A DNA stretch of 18,477 bases from Acholeplasmataceae bacterium (GCA_016934175.1 JAFGTI010000090.1:1-18477); one strand, 5' to 3'; counted from the stretch's first letter, positions 1-8,086 are shown. The notes: generated by a model from the letters alone, not told the origin. A program made the numbers and translations.

Positions 1-918
1 AAAATAAGTTAATACTTCATCCATAATCACTTCTGCATCCGTAGGAAGCGTGTGTGGGAAATCCTTGATTACTTTATACTGATGATCTACGTTATATTTC
101 GTTAATAATTCATCAAAATGATTTGCAATTGGAAAACAGGATTGATCTGCTGTTCCACAAACAATAAATATTTTAACATCCCGTTCTTTTAATACTTTGA
201 TTTGTTCTTCTAGATTTCCTAGTTGAGGAATCCATGGACTAAAGAAAACAGCTTTTTTTGCTGATAACTCATTTTCCAATAACCCCTTAAGAATGACTTG
301 TGCTCCTGAACTGAAAGAGGACAAAATAATATTTTCTTCATGAATATCATACGATGCAATAACCTCTTGGTAATGTTCTTTAGCTACTTTTAAACCAAAA
401 TCAGCATTGTTCCATGCGTAATTTTGAAAAGCTTGAAACTCTCTAGATTGAGGTAAGGCAATAATGTGGTTTTTAACACTTGTTGGATTGAAATACTTTT
501 TGACTCGTTCTACATACTGAGAATTCCCATGAAGCATAAAGAATAAATTCTTTGTCCCATTTTCGGGTGCATCGATATCAATTTTTTTTACTCCAGCATA
601 TTTATGATCAATTGCTTTTTGTTTACAGATTTTATGAAGTTTTTTGAACTCTGGCAAGTCTCTTATGGTATCCAAATCAGTATCATTATCTAAAACTTCA
701 ATGTTATACCACATATCATAAGTAATGATTGCTTCATTTAAATAAAATAAGGCTTCATCAGTTCGATTCAATTTACTTGTTAATGAAAATATATAGTTAT
801 AAAGCATTGAATCTTTTGCAATATATTTCTTATTATCCATTAAAATTTGATATGCTTCTTCATATTTTTCTTGTTGGTAAGCAGCATATGATAGTATTAA
901 TAGTTCTCGTGTATCCAT
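1..918 (-). CDS. alpha/beta-hydrolase (dienelactone-hydrolase/esterase-like), 3' end outside the window
   Basis: The minus strand is open for 306 codons from an ATG at 918 to the window edge, so the C-terminus is missing. A good Shine-Dalgarno (AAGGAG, about 925-930) precedes the ATG. The first ~75 residues are helical and TPR-like (short repeats with Y, A and L at regular spacing). The rest looks like an alpha/beta-hydrolase: a nucleophile elbow S-F-S-S-G with Ser203, a strand ending in C-G-T-A-D with the likely acid Asp258, and D-F-P-H with the likely catalytic His289. Order and spacing fit the Ser-Asp-His triad of the family; the substrate cannot be told. The gene starts 61 bases after the nrdJ stop on the same strand with no convincing terminator between, so it may be co-transcribed with nrdJ. 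The triad is what I see; hydrolase activity is family knowledge. Confidence 0.8.
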   Translation of the reverse strand, partial: MDTRELLILSYAAYQQEKYEEAYQILMDNKKYIAKDSMLYNYIFSLTSKLNRTDEALFYLNEAIITYDMWYNIEVLDNDTDLDTIRDLPEFKKLHKICKQKAIDHKYAGVKKIDIDAPENGTKNLFFMLHGNSQYVERVKKYFNPTSVKNHIIALPQSREFQAFQNYAWNNADFGLKVAKEHYQEVIASYDIHEENIILSSFSSGAQVILKGLLENELSAKKAVFFSPWIPQLGNLEEQIKVLKERDVKIFIVCGTADQSCFPIANHFDELLTKYNVDHQYKVIKDFPHTLPTDAEVIMDEVLTYF

Positions 919-979
919 CTATTCTCCTTACATGTATCTTTATTTTAAATAAAAATTTATACTGAGATGTTTAAACACT

Positions 980-3166
980 CTAGATTGCACACTTTTCATA
1001 AACACATTCTGGGTTATTGCATTGAATACATCCTTGTTTTTTAACGAGTACATCACCACATAAAGGGCATAATTCCTTTTCAATCTTTTCGGGAATGTGA
1101 CCACTACTACTGATTGTAATATGTGTCACATATTCTTTGATATCATTTGTCTTCTTATTAATCCATTTTTCTTCCACATGTACATGCGGAGGTGTTGCTG
1201 GATTAAGATCTTCAGTATTTTCATTAATACCTGCTAATATTCCGATTTTAGCACAACGATCTCTAAATACTGTAGCACCCTTTAATCCTTTAGCCCATGC
1301 TGTTTGATAAATATTCATCACATCTTCAACAGTAGCACTATTGTTCAAGTTGAATGTTGAACTAATTGCAGTATCTACATATTTTTGAATGGTTGCTTGA
1401 ACATTTGCGCGATCAATAAAATCAAGATTTTGTGATGTAATCAGTGCCCATGCTGGTAATTTTTCTGGCTCAACATTCATAGCTTTAGCTAATGCGAGTG
1501 GGGTCTTTTCCCATACAGTAATTGTTTTTTCTTCTTCAAACATCGATACAATACGTCTTGTATAATTAATTTGGAAGAAAGGTTCAACTCCTCCACTTAC
1601 ACCATAGATATTTGAAATTGATCCAGTCGGTGCAATTGATAATAACCTACTATTTCTCATGCCATATTGTTTAACAAGTTTGTCTGTATCTTCATCAATG
1701 GTATCTTTATAAAATTTAGATTTTGAGATCTTGTCATAATCATATCTAGGGAATACACCAAGCTCTTTTGCACGAAGTGCAGTTTTCTTAGTTGCTGTGT
1801 TAATCATTCTTCGCATTAATTTATCTAAGAATTCTAAGAACTCAGGACTACCATAAGGTAATCTCATACTTAATGCTAAATCAGCTAACCCCATGACCCC
1901 TAGTCCAATTTCTCTAAATTTCTTGACATGTTCTCTTTGTTCAGGAAGTGCATGGCGATCACCAAGTAAGGTAAGCAAATCGTCTAATGCAGCAATCATT
2001 TCTGAGACAACAAAATCAAATCTATCCCAGTCATAAAAAGAGTTTTCTTTAAAGGCATCTCTAACAAAAGCATTTAAATTAATACTTCCAAGGTTACATG
2101 AACCATGTGCCATTAAAGGTTGCTCACCACAAGGATTTGTTGCAGTAAAGCGAACATCTGGATACTCACTCATAAAATGATAATCATTCATATGGTCGAT
2201 GAAGACTACACCAGGGTCACCCATCGTATGTGCTGAATATCCAATTAATTTCAACAAATCTCTAGCTTTAATTTTCTTTTCTATCAATTCATAAGGCGTT
2301 TCAAAACGCATCATCCAATCTGTATCATTCTTAACCGCAAGCATGAAATCATCTTTAAGTGCAATACTAATATTAGCACCATTAACTTTATTTAAATCTA
2401 ATTTGGTCGTAATAAAATCTATAATATCAGGATGATCAATATTAAGAACAAGCATTAGCGCACCACGTCTATTATCTTGTTGTGTACTTAATGTTGTATG
2501 AGAATATTTTTCAGCAAATACCATTACACCAGGAGTTGTATTACTTGTATTGTTAACTTTGGCACCTTTAGGTCTAATATTGGACAAATTCATGCCCTGT
2601 CCGCCACCGTAACTATAAGTACGGGCAATTTGATAATCCGCACGGTAAATACTCTCTAAGCTGTCTTGAGGGTCTTCTGTGACATAACAATTACTTCCTG
2701 TGATATTACCTTCTCTACCGATAGCATAAAGGTTTCTTCCTCCAAAAATAGCTTCTTTGCGTCTAAAGATTTTTTCAAGTGATGAATTACCAAAGGCTAC
2801 CCTTTTAATAAAATCTTTTTTTGTTTCTCCGGGGATTAAATACTTGCTTAAAATAAGATCTTGTCGTTCATCATTATCAGACCATGGATTTTCTCTTTCA
2901 ACTTTTTGTTTTTCACGATATTTAATATATGCTTTTGCAGCTTCAAACTGCTTTTTCATCATCAAATAGAGTTCAACATCATCTTGAATCATTTCAATGT
3001 TGACTTCTTGATCTTTCGCATAAGCTTTTGTTATTTCTCGTGCCTGCTTTAGACAATCTTCTTCTGAAAAATCAGATCCTACACTTAGATAAGCTTTAAG
3101 CATAGCATTCGCAATCTTTTTAATATCAAACGCTTCTTTTGTTCCATTCCTTTTAAGTACAAACAT
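980..3166 (-). CDS. nrdJ: class II (adenosylcobalamin-dependent) ribonucleoside reductase
   Basis: Reduces ribonucleotides to deoxyribonucleotides, using a thiyl radical generated from adenosylcobalamin, in the cytoplasm. I start it at the ATG at 3166 (728 aa); the open frame extends to a GTG at 3175, but that GTG lies inside the Shine-Dalgarno (AAGAGGTGG). Residues ~2-90 form an ATP-cone allosteric domain. Cys160 (S-N-C-Y) and Cys357 (G-S-C-N-L-G-S) match the redox pair, and N-P-C-G-E at 344-348 carries the radical Cys346 with Asn344 and Glu348. The C-terminus is a cysteine-rich zinc-ribbon-like tail (Cys700, 703, 713, 716, 721, 726), typical of the Thermotoga-type NrdJ family, which regenerates the active-site disulfide. 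No radical-generating small-subunit gene lies nearby, consistent with class II. It implies that the cell makes or imports B12. It has its own promoter. Confidence 0.93.
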   Translation of the reverse strand: MFVLKRNGTKEAFDIKKIANAMLKAYLSVGSDFSEEDCLKQAREITKAYAKDQEVNIEMIQDDVELYLMMKKQFEAAKAYIKYREKQKVERENPWSDNDERQDLILSKYLIPGETKKDFIKRVAFGNSSLEKIFRRKEAIFGGRNLYAIGREGNITGSNCYVTEDPQDSLESIYRADYQIARTYSYGGGQGMNLSNIRPKGAKVNNTSNTTPGVMVFAEKYSHTTLSTQQDNRRGALMLVLNIDHPDIIDFITTKLDLNKVNGANISIALKDDFMLAVKNDTDWMMRFETPYELIEKKIKARDLLKLIGYSAHTMGDPGVVFIDHMNDYHFMSEYPDVRFTATNPCGEQPLMAHGSCNLGSINLNAFVRDAFKENSFYDWDRFDFVVSEMIAALDDLLTLLGDRHALPEQREHVKKFREIGLGVMGLADLALSMRLPYGSPEFLEFLDKLMRRMINTATKKTALRAKELGVFPRYDYDKISKSKFYKDTIDEDTDKLVKQYGMRNSRLLSIAPTGSISNIYGVSGGVEPFFQINYTRRIVSMFEEEKTITVWEKTPLALAKAMNVEPEKLPAWALITSQNLDFIDRANVQATIQKYVDTAISSTFNLNNSATVEDVMNIYQTAWAKGLKGATVFRDRCAKIGILAGINENTEDLNPATPPHVHVEEKWINKKTNDIKEYVTHITISSSGHIPEKIEKELCPLCGDVLVKKQGCIQCNNPECVYEKCAI

Positions 3167-3201
3167 TTTATCCACCTCTTAATTTTTTTTAATCCTTGGA
3201 G

Positions 3202-3240
3202 CTATATGTGTAATGCGAAATGATGAATGTGCATAAACAT
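3202..3240 (-). CDS. possible histidine-rich leader peptide in the nrdJ 5' leader
   Basis: A 12-codon frame from ATG (3240) to TAG (3202-3204), with a second in-frame ATG at 3234 that has a TGAGGG Shine-Dalgarno-like element 6 bases upstream. The shorter version reads M-H-I-H-H-F-A-L-H-I, four histidines in ten residues. It lies inside the predicted leader. One arm of a 9-bp inverted repeat (3219-3227) falls within it and the other lies upstream of it (3268-3276), an attenuator-like layout. Chance in AT-rich DNA rich in CAT codons is a real alternative. No coding evidence exists beyond the start site and composition. Confidence 0.2.
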   Translation of the reverse strand: MFMHIHHFALHI

Positions 3241-3331
3241 CCCTCAAATAAAAATCATCCAAATTCCTTCATCATTATTTCTTAATAAAAACCAAAAGTT
3301 TTTTAAATAATATTGCAATGGTTTAGTGTTT

Positions 3332-3360
3332 ATTATAACGGTTGTTTTGTGTGTTTGCAA
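3332..3360 (-). promoter_or_regulatory. nrdJ promoter (sigma-A type)
   Basis: On the minus strand, -35 TTGCAA (3355-3360), a 17-bp spacer and -10 TATAAT (3332-3337). Transcription would start near 3325, giving a leader of about 160 nt before the nrdJ ATG. No clear NrdR box pair or cobalamin riboswitch consensus was recognised next to it. Confidence 0.7.
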
Positions 3361-3452
3361 CAATTTTGGATAAACTTTTTTTATCACTTTTTCTGTCTTT
3401 AGTGGGCAATGGCTTTATAATGCATTTACATGGTAAATTATATTTTTAAAAT

Positions 3453-3474
3453 TAAAAAGAGACACTGAGGTCTC
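3453..3474 (-). terminator. weak second terminator-like hairpin downstream of the diguanylate cyclase gene
   Basis: On the minus strand a 5-bp stem (GAGAC with GTCTC, 3470-3474 with 3459-3463, 6-nt loop) is followed by five T. The stem is short, so this is only a possible back-up to the hairpin at 3557-3583. Confidence 0.3.
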
Positions 3475-3556
3475 ATAAATGATGAAAAGATTAAAACACT
3501 GTATCTGTCTATTTAAACCACAATAATATCAAGTTTTACATCTATTGATATATAGA

Positions 3557-3583
3557 GTAAAAGCCATCAATTCTTGATGGCTT
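3557..3583 (-). terminator. terminator of the diguanylate cyclase gene
   Basis: A perfect 10-bp inverted repeat (AAGCCATCAA at 3561-3570 with TTGATGGCTT at 3574-3583, 3-nt loop) starts within the stop codon of the cyclase gene. On the minus strand it runs into TTTTA. The stem is strong but the T-run short. Confidence 0.6.
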
Positions 3584-5012
3584 ATCTATGATTGTTCATC
3601 TCTTTCTTATTAACATACATCCTTTGATCCGCAATAACCAAAAGCTTTTCCAAATCAACACTATCTTCCATGAAAGTAGAGATACCACATCCAAAAGTAA
3701 GATGAATACTTTTTGAATTGAGGGGGAAAGGTTGCTTTTGAAAGCGACTTCTTAGTTCTTTGATGCGCTGTTCAGCACATTTCTTGTCGCATTCCTTATA
3801 TACAATGATAAATTCATCTCCTCCCATTCTTGAAAACATGTCATCTAGGCTAAGATTTTTTTTAATCATATTACTAAAATATATAATATATGCATCACCT
3901 ACATCATGCCCGTAATGGTCATTAACTGATTTGAGTTCGTTGATATCTAAATTACATATAGAAAACACGGTATGTTCCTTGCTAGATGTTTCATAAATTT
4001 CTTTTAATAAAGATGTGTGATAAGTTCTTGTATAAGCCCCCGTTAATGCGTCATATCTCGATAATTTGTAAATATCATCAACTAATGCTTGATTTCTTAC
4101 TACAACTTCAAGCTGTTGAGCCAGATGTTTTATAAATATTTTATCTTTTTCTTGAAAAGCCTGTTCGTCTTCTACATTATCAAGGTTTATAAATCCATAA
4201 ATCTCATCTTTAAATACGATTGCACAGGTAAGTACGGATTTAGCAATTAGAGCATCTCCCTCATCAAGTTCCTTGTTTTGTTGTTCATCTAAATTTGATT
4301 TATTAAATGTTCTAATATCTCGTATGACTTGTGGCTCGTAAATATTACCTAATTTGAATTGGTACATATCTTCGAATTTTAAATTTACTCTTTTTAAAAT
4401 GTTTAAATCATAACCAACTGCAGCTTTAAAAACCATTCTATCTTTTTCTTTAATTAGAATGCTTCCTGTTTGTGCTTGCGGGATTATTGAAACTGCTTTA
4501 TCAAGAATCGATTGGAGAATTGTATCTAAATCATTATCCTTAAGCATTTCTGCAGTTATATCATGCATAACTTCTATAATCTTATAGTTTTGATTAAGCT
4601 GTTCATACTCGTCATATAACTTTTCCATTTCAACTTTTCTTATATCATCATAACGTCTAATTATGTATAACAACATAAACATAATAGCTGGAATAAGTAA
4701 ATACGAATTAGCAAAGGGTGTTGAGATATTTCCAGTAGAAATTGTAATTAAAATATTATAAACTACATAGCTTATAAAAATAATAGTTCCATTGATAAAC
4801 TCATTTTTAAATCGTAAAAAGGCTCCTAGAGAATACATAATCGGAATAGATAATAATAGAAAGACATCATATATCTTGAAATGTAGGACTTCTTGGTGCC
4901 CACCTTCAACAAAAAGCAAAACCAAAAAGGCTCCCAAACACAATAGAGCAACAATTCTAGTTACATAATTTGATATTGCCATAAAGCGTATGACATAGTT
5001 TTTATCTTTCAT
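3582..5012 (-). CDS. membrane-anchored GAF-GGDEF diguanylate cyclase
   Basis: 476 aa. Makes cyclic di-GMP from two GTP at the membrane. About four hydrophobic segments lie at ~14-36, 46-65, 74-92 and 101-118, then a charged likely coiled-coil linker (119-145), a GAF-type sensor domain (~147-305) and a GGDEF domain (~315-476). The signature G-G-D-E-F is intact at 397-401 and the metal-site strand D-I-N-E-L-K-x-V-N-D begins at Asp356, followed by Y-G-H-D-V-G-D, so the active site looks complete. The product-inhibition I-site (R-x-x-D five residues before GGDEF) is absent: the stretch reads L-S-L-D-D. The Shine-Dalgarno (AAGGAG, 5022-5027) lies partly in a small hairpin. The signal sensed by the GAF domain is unknown. 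The gene stands alone, with its own promoter and terminator. Confidence 0.9.
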   Translation of the reverse strand: MKDKNYVIRFMAISNYVTRIVALLCLGAFLVLLFVEGGHQEVLHFKIYDVFLLLSIPIMYSLGAFLRFKNEFINGTIIFISYVVYNILITISTGNISTPFANSYLLIPAIMFMLLYIIRRYDDIRKVEMEKLYDEYEQLNQNYKIIEVMHDITAEMLKDNDLDTILQSILDKAVSIIPQAQTGSILIKEKDRMVFKAAVGYDLNILKRVNLKFEDMYQFKLGNIYEPQVIRDIRTFNKSNLDEQQNKELDEGDALIAKSVLTCAIVFKDEIYGFINLDNVEDEQAFQEKDKIFIKHLAQQLEVVVRNQALVDDIYKLSRYDALTGAYTRTYHTSLLKEIYETSSKEHTVFSICNLDINELKSVNDHYGHDVGDAYIIYFSNMIKKNLSLDDMFSRMGGDEFIIVYKECDKKCAEQRIKELRSRFQKQPFPLNSKSIHLTFGCGISTFMEDSVDLEKLLVIADQRMYVNKKEMNNHR

Positions 5013-5018
5013 CGAATG

Positions 5019-5038
5019 ATGCTCCTTATCTTGAGCAT
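5019..5038 (-). promoter_or_regulatory. hairpin overlapping the Shine-Dalgarno of the diguanylate cyclase gene
   Basis: A 6-bp inverted repeat (ATGCTC with GAGCAT; 5033-5038 and 5019-5024, 8-nt loop) holds half of the AAGGAG ribosome binding site (5022-5027) in the stem and half in the loop. It could modulate translation, but the stem is short. Confidence 0.3.
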
Positions 5039-5100
5039 TTGCTTCAATAAGTAATTGAAATTTTCAAATTTTTGAATTTGCATGTAATAATATCGAAGAT

Positions 5101-5129
5101 ATTGTATCACTTTTTTGCAAAACTATCAA
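5101..5129 (-). promoter_or_regulatory. diguanylate cyclase promoter (sigma-A type)
   Basis: Minus-strand -35 TTGATA (5124-5129), 17-bp spacer, -10 TACAAT (5101-5106). The predicted start near 5094 gives a leader of about 80 nt that includes the palindrome TTCAAA-TT-TTTGAA at 5063-5076. Confidence 0.7.
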
Positions 5130-5161
5130 TGCTTGTTATACGATAAAACTAAATTAATTTA

Positions 5162-5198
5162 TTAAGAATTTCTTAAGTTGCTTCATTCGCGATATAAT
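5162..5198 (+). promoter_or_regulatory. helicase promoter with a palindrome at the -35 position
   Basis: A perfect -10 TATAAT at 5193-5198 lies 33 bases before the helicase start. The best-spaced -35 (TTCTTA, 5170-5175, 17-bp spacer) is weak and lies inside a perfect 7+7 palindrome TTAAGAA-T-TTCTTAA (5162-5176), a possible operator. The palindrome does not match the Gram-positive LexA box. Confidence 0.4.
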
Positions 5199-5231
5199 TA
5201 ATATGTTCCTATATTAAAAAAGTAGGTAAAT

Positions 5232-7574
5232 ATGAAAACTTACAAAATTGGAGTGGGCAATCTAGTATCATTTCTATATGCTAGTGGTGACTTAAGTAGT
5301 GAAACTTTTCAAAACGTATCACTATTAGAAGGAACAAGAGCTCATCAACATTTACAAAACCAATATCTCTCATCTGATCAGGCTGAAGTTCCAATTCAAC
5401 TTTCATATGAGACAAACTCCTTTCATATACTTCTTTTAGGAAGAATTGATGGTATTTTAGTGCGTGATGGATATACTATCTTAGAGGAAATCAAATCAAC
5501 GAGATATCCTATTTATAGCCCAGAATTCAAATTAAATTATGAACATTTAGCACAACTTAAAATGTATGCATATATGTATATGAAGGTTCATTCGATTTCA
5601 GAAATAGAAGGAAGAGTCACGTATTTACAAATTGGTGATCATCAAGTTAGATATTTTGAGTATCTTTTCCATCTCGATGAGCTTGAGAATTATTTTTTGG
5701 ATTCAATCGAATCTTACCTTTTGTGGTTAGAAATTTTAGGTGCACATGAGCAACTAAAGATGGAATCACTAAGTACTTTAGTTTTTCCATTTGACATGTA
5801 TAGAAGAGGCCAAAGAGAAATGATGAGTGCTGTTTATCAAACAATGATAGATAACGACATACTCTATGCAATTGCTCCAACTGGAATAGGTAAGACGATG
5901 GCTACACTTTTTTCAAGTTTAAAATCTTTACGTGATGATACTCAAAAAATATTTTACTTAACAGCAAAAACAGCAGGTCGTAAAATAGCCTTAGATACTT
6001 TGGATATGCTTCACGAAGGAACTTTGGAGACGAAATCAATTGAAATCACAGCAAAGGACTCTATCTGTTTTTTAGAAAAAAGAGAATGTGACCCTAAAAT
6101 TTGTCCATATGCCAAAGGTTTCTTTGATCGACTGCAAGAAGCTACAAAAGATATCTTTCAAAATGAAAAATTAATGTCTCGTTCTGTGATAGAAAGATAT
6201 GCAAGAAAACATATAGTTTGTCCTTTCGAATTTAGTTTATACGTTTCTTACTATGCTGATGTCATTATTTGTGATTATAATTATGTTTTCGATCCAATCA
6301 CCCATTTAATTCGATATTTCGATGAAGACAATTATAAACCTTTAGTTCTCATCGATGAATCACATAACTTAATCAATCGTTCTAGAGAAATGTTTTCATC
6401 CACTCTTATCATGTCTGATTTTATCAAATTAAGACGAGCAGGATCAAAGTTAAAACCTACAATTAGAACTGGAATCAAACATGTTTTAGATCAATTCGAG
6501 AACTATAACTCACGTTTTATTGATCAATTGTTTATATCTGATAAATCGCTCAACAATGACTTTTTAGAGTCAATTCGATATCTTATGAAAAAGATAGAAA
6601 ACGCAATTAAAGAAAATCCTTATTATCCTAAGAAAACCGAGGTGCTTGAAGGTTATTTCTCAATGCTTCGTTTCATAAAAATCAATGAGTACTATAATGA
6701 ATCTTACTTAACAAATGCTGAAAAAATTGACAATGATATCTCCATCAAAATTCAATGTTTGGACGCATCCAAATTTATATTGGATATTGTTAAGAATAAA
6801 ACTTATGGCACAGTTTTCTTTAGTGCAACACTTTATCCTATTAAATACTATCAGGAATTACTTACACAAAATCAGGGAGAGACTTTGAAAATTCAATCCC
6901 CCTTTGATAAAAATAGACTTAAAATTATTGTTATGGACCAAATTTCTACAAGATATGTCGATCGTTTTTCTTCGATTGATAATGTTGTAGATATTATCGT
7001 ATCAACAATCAATTCAAAAAAAGGAAATTACATTGTCTTCTTCCCGTCTTATCAATATCTTAACCAGATACTCGATCAATTACCAAATTCACTGGATGCA
7101 GATATTTTAATACAAAAGAAGGACATGGATCTTAAATTAAGAGATCTTATGATTGAACGATTTAAAACCATCAATGATTGTTCTCAATTAGCATTCTTCG
7201 TCATGGGCGGTATGTTTGCAGAAGGAATTGATTATATCGGAGACATGTTAAATGGTGTGATTATTGTAGGTGTAGGTTTACCTATGATTAATGAAACCAA
7301 TAATCAGTTGAGAGATTATTATCAATTAACTTTTAAAAAGGGTTTTGATTACGCTTATCTGTATCCTGGAATGAACAAAGTGATACAAGCAGTTGGTAGA
7401 GTTATTAGAACATCATCAGATTTTGGAATAGCTATCTTAATCGATGATAGGTTTAATTCTTATAGTTATCGTAAACTATTTCCTCCTGAATGGAAAAACT
7501 ATGAAGTCATTCGATCAAAACAAAAGTTAGAACAATCGCTAGGGATATTCTGGAATAAAATGAGTAATCAATGA
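5232..7574 (+). CDS. DinG/XPD-family Fe-S helicase with N-terminal Cas4/RecB-like nuclease domain
   Basis: 780 aa, cytoplasmic, probable ATP-dependent DNA helicase of DNA repair. Residues ~1-175 look like a PD-(D/E)XK nuclease fold: His38 after L-L-E-G, Asp73 in G-R-I-D-G, E86-I-K88, and a Q-L-K-M-Y-A-Y motif from Gln108. The helicase part has Walker A A-P-T-G-I-G-K-T (215-222), four cysteines between motifs I and II (279, 286, 291, 330) fitting a 4Fe-4S cluster, the box D-E-S-H at 375-378, F-S-A-T-L at 530-534, M-F-A-E-G-I-D at 661-667 and motif VI Q-A-V-G-R-V-I-R-T at 719-727. All hallmarks are intact, so both parts may be active. It starts at ATG 5232 with a modest AGTAGGT ribosome site and stops on TGA at 7572-7574, immediately before a terminator. 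It stands alone on the plus strand. The biological substrate is not evident. Confidence 0.92.
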   Translation: MKTYKIGVGNLVSFLYASGDLSSETFQNVSLLEGTRAHQHLQNQYLSSDQAEVPIQLSYETNSFHILLLGRIDGILVRDGYTILEEIKSTRYPIYSPEFKLNYEHLAQLKMYAYMYMKVHSISEIEGRVTYLQIGDHQVRYFEYLFHLDELENYFLDSIESYLLWLEILGAHEQLKMESLSTLVFPFDMYRRGQREMMSAVYQTMIDNDILYAIAPTGIGKTMATLFSSLKSLRDDTQKIFYLTAKTAGRKIALDTLDMLHEGTLETKSIEITAKDSICFLEKRECDPKICPYAKGFFDRLQEATKDIFQNEKLMSRSVIERYARKHIVCPFEFSLYVSYYADVIICDYNYVFDPITHLIRYFDEDNYKPLVLIDESHNLINRSREMFSSTLIMSDFIKLRRAGSKLKPTIRTGIKHVLDQFENYNSRFIDQLFISDKSLNNDFLESIRYLMKKIENAIKENPYYPKKTEVLEGYFSMLRFIKINEYYNESYLTNAEKIDNDISIKIQCLDASKFILDIVKNKTYGTVFFSATLYPIKYYQELLTQNQGETLKIQSPFDKNRLKIIVMDQISTRYVDRFSSIDNVVDIIVSTINSKKGNYIVFFPSYQYLNQILDQLPNSLDADILIQKKDMDLKLRDLMIERFKTINDCSQLAFFVMGGMFAEGIDYIGDMLNGVIIVGVGLPMINETNNQLRDYYQLTFKKGFDYAYLYPGMNKVIQAVGRVIRTSSDFGIAILIDDRFNSYSYRKLFPPEWKNYEVIRSKQKLEQSLGIFWNKMSNQ

Positions 7575-7608
7575 AAAAGTATTCAGCTCTTTTGCTAAAT
7601 ACTTTTTT
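7574..7608. terminator. bidirectional terminator between the helicase and GtrA-like genes
   Basis: AAAAAGTATT (7574-7583) pairs with AATACTTTTT (7598-7607); after one mismatch a further AGC/GCT pairing closes a 6-nt loop. It has a T-run on the plus strand and A/T flanks that also give T on the minus strand. It begins at the helicase TGA and lies 35 bases past the stop of the GtrA-like gene, so it can serve both. Confidence 0.85.
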
Positions 7609-7642
7609 ATATAAATTTTAATATACTGTTTTAGTATGACTG

Positions 7643-8086
7643 TTACACTGCTGTATTGATTGCATTTCGATAAACGTAAAATTTAGTAAATAAGAATTCA
7701 GTAATCAAATTAGTTACCATGGTCAAAAATAACACAAGATAAGCATTCCAATTGATATTCGTTAGTGCATCTCCCCACCAAGTTGATAAAGGAGTAAATA
7801 TTGCATAATAAAAAGCCACTTTCATCATTGCTATTGGAATATTATTTGCCGATTTAAAAGTGAATTTTCTATTTAATGTATAATTCCAAAGCACTGATAG
7901 CGTCAAGGCAATCAAATAGCTTGGCCAATAAATAAAATTCGCAATCTCATACAGCAAAGTAAATGAAATGGCTTGAATAACCCCAGCAGATATAGAAAAC
8001 AATAAAAATTTAATAGCCTGTTCCATTTGTTCTGCTCTAGTAAATTCCGTTTGAGGTACTACATTTGTTTTAATTTTATTAGACAT
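7643..8086 (-). CDS. GtrA-like four-helix membrane protein
   Basis: 147 aa. Matches the GtrA family of small integral membrane proteins, some of which are thought to help move lipid-linked sugars across the membrane for cell-surface glycosylation. After a ~20-residue polar head, four hydrophobic helices are seen at roughly 26-48, 52-70, 83-101 and 113-133. The family's typical basic/aromatic turn after helix 2 (L-N-R-K-F-T-F, ~71-77) and C-terminal K-F-Y-V-Y-R are present. No glycosyltransferase gene is nearby, so a specific role cannot be given. The Shine-Dalgarno is AAAGGAA. It has its own extended -10 promoter just downstream of the SOUL-gene terminator. Confidence 0.85.
   Translation of the reverse strand: MSNKIKTNVVPQTEFTRAEQMEQAIKFLLFSISAGVIQAISFTLLYEIANFIYWPSYLIALTLSVLWNYTLNRKFTFKSANNIPIAMMKVAFYYAIFTPLSTWWGDALTNINWNAYLVLFLTMVTNLITEFLFTKFYVYRNAINTAV

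Larger units (their letters stand above)
3167..3581. other. intergenic region between nrdJ and the diguanylate cyclase gene
   Basis: About 415 bases without a long gene. It holds, from right to left, the cyclase terminator (3557-3583), a second small hairpin with a T-run (3453-3474), the nrdJ promoter (3332-3360) and the nrdJ leader (about 3325-3167). The leader contains a 9-bp inverted repeat (3219-3227 with 3268-3276) and a tiny histidine-rich open frame (3202-3240). The rest is plain AT-rich DNA. Confidence 0.6.

Noticed and set aside
729..965. 78-codon plus-strand open frame
   Set aside because: Antisense to the alpha/beta-hydrolase gene, whose minus-strand frame shows a catalytic triad; no Shine-Dalgarno.
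2757..3052. Two overlapping plus-strand frames inside nrdJ
   Set aside because: Shadows of the ATP-cone/early catalytic region of nrdJ; hydrophobic low-complexity products without start signals.
3167..3330. Cobalamin riboswitch before nrdJ
   Set aside because: No B12-box-like conserved segment was recognised and the leader is shorter than typical cobalamin riboswitches plus expression platform.
3361..3390. DnaA box (TTATCCA on the minus strand)
   Set aside because: A single imperfect site with no cluster, dnaA gene or AT-unwinding array; not an origin.
7561..7600. TGA read as tryptophan (mycoplasma code)
   Set aside because: The helicase frame ends on TGA at 7572-7574 and readthrough would run into the terminator hairpin; all full-length proteins use TGG for Trp.
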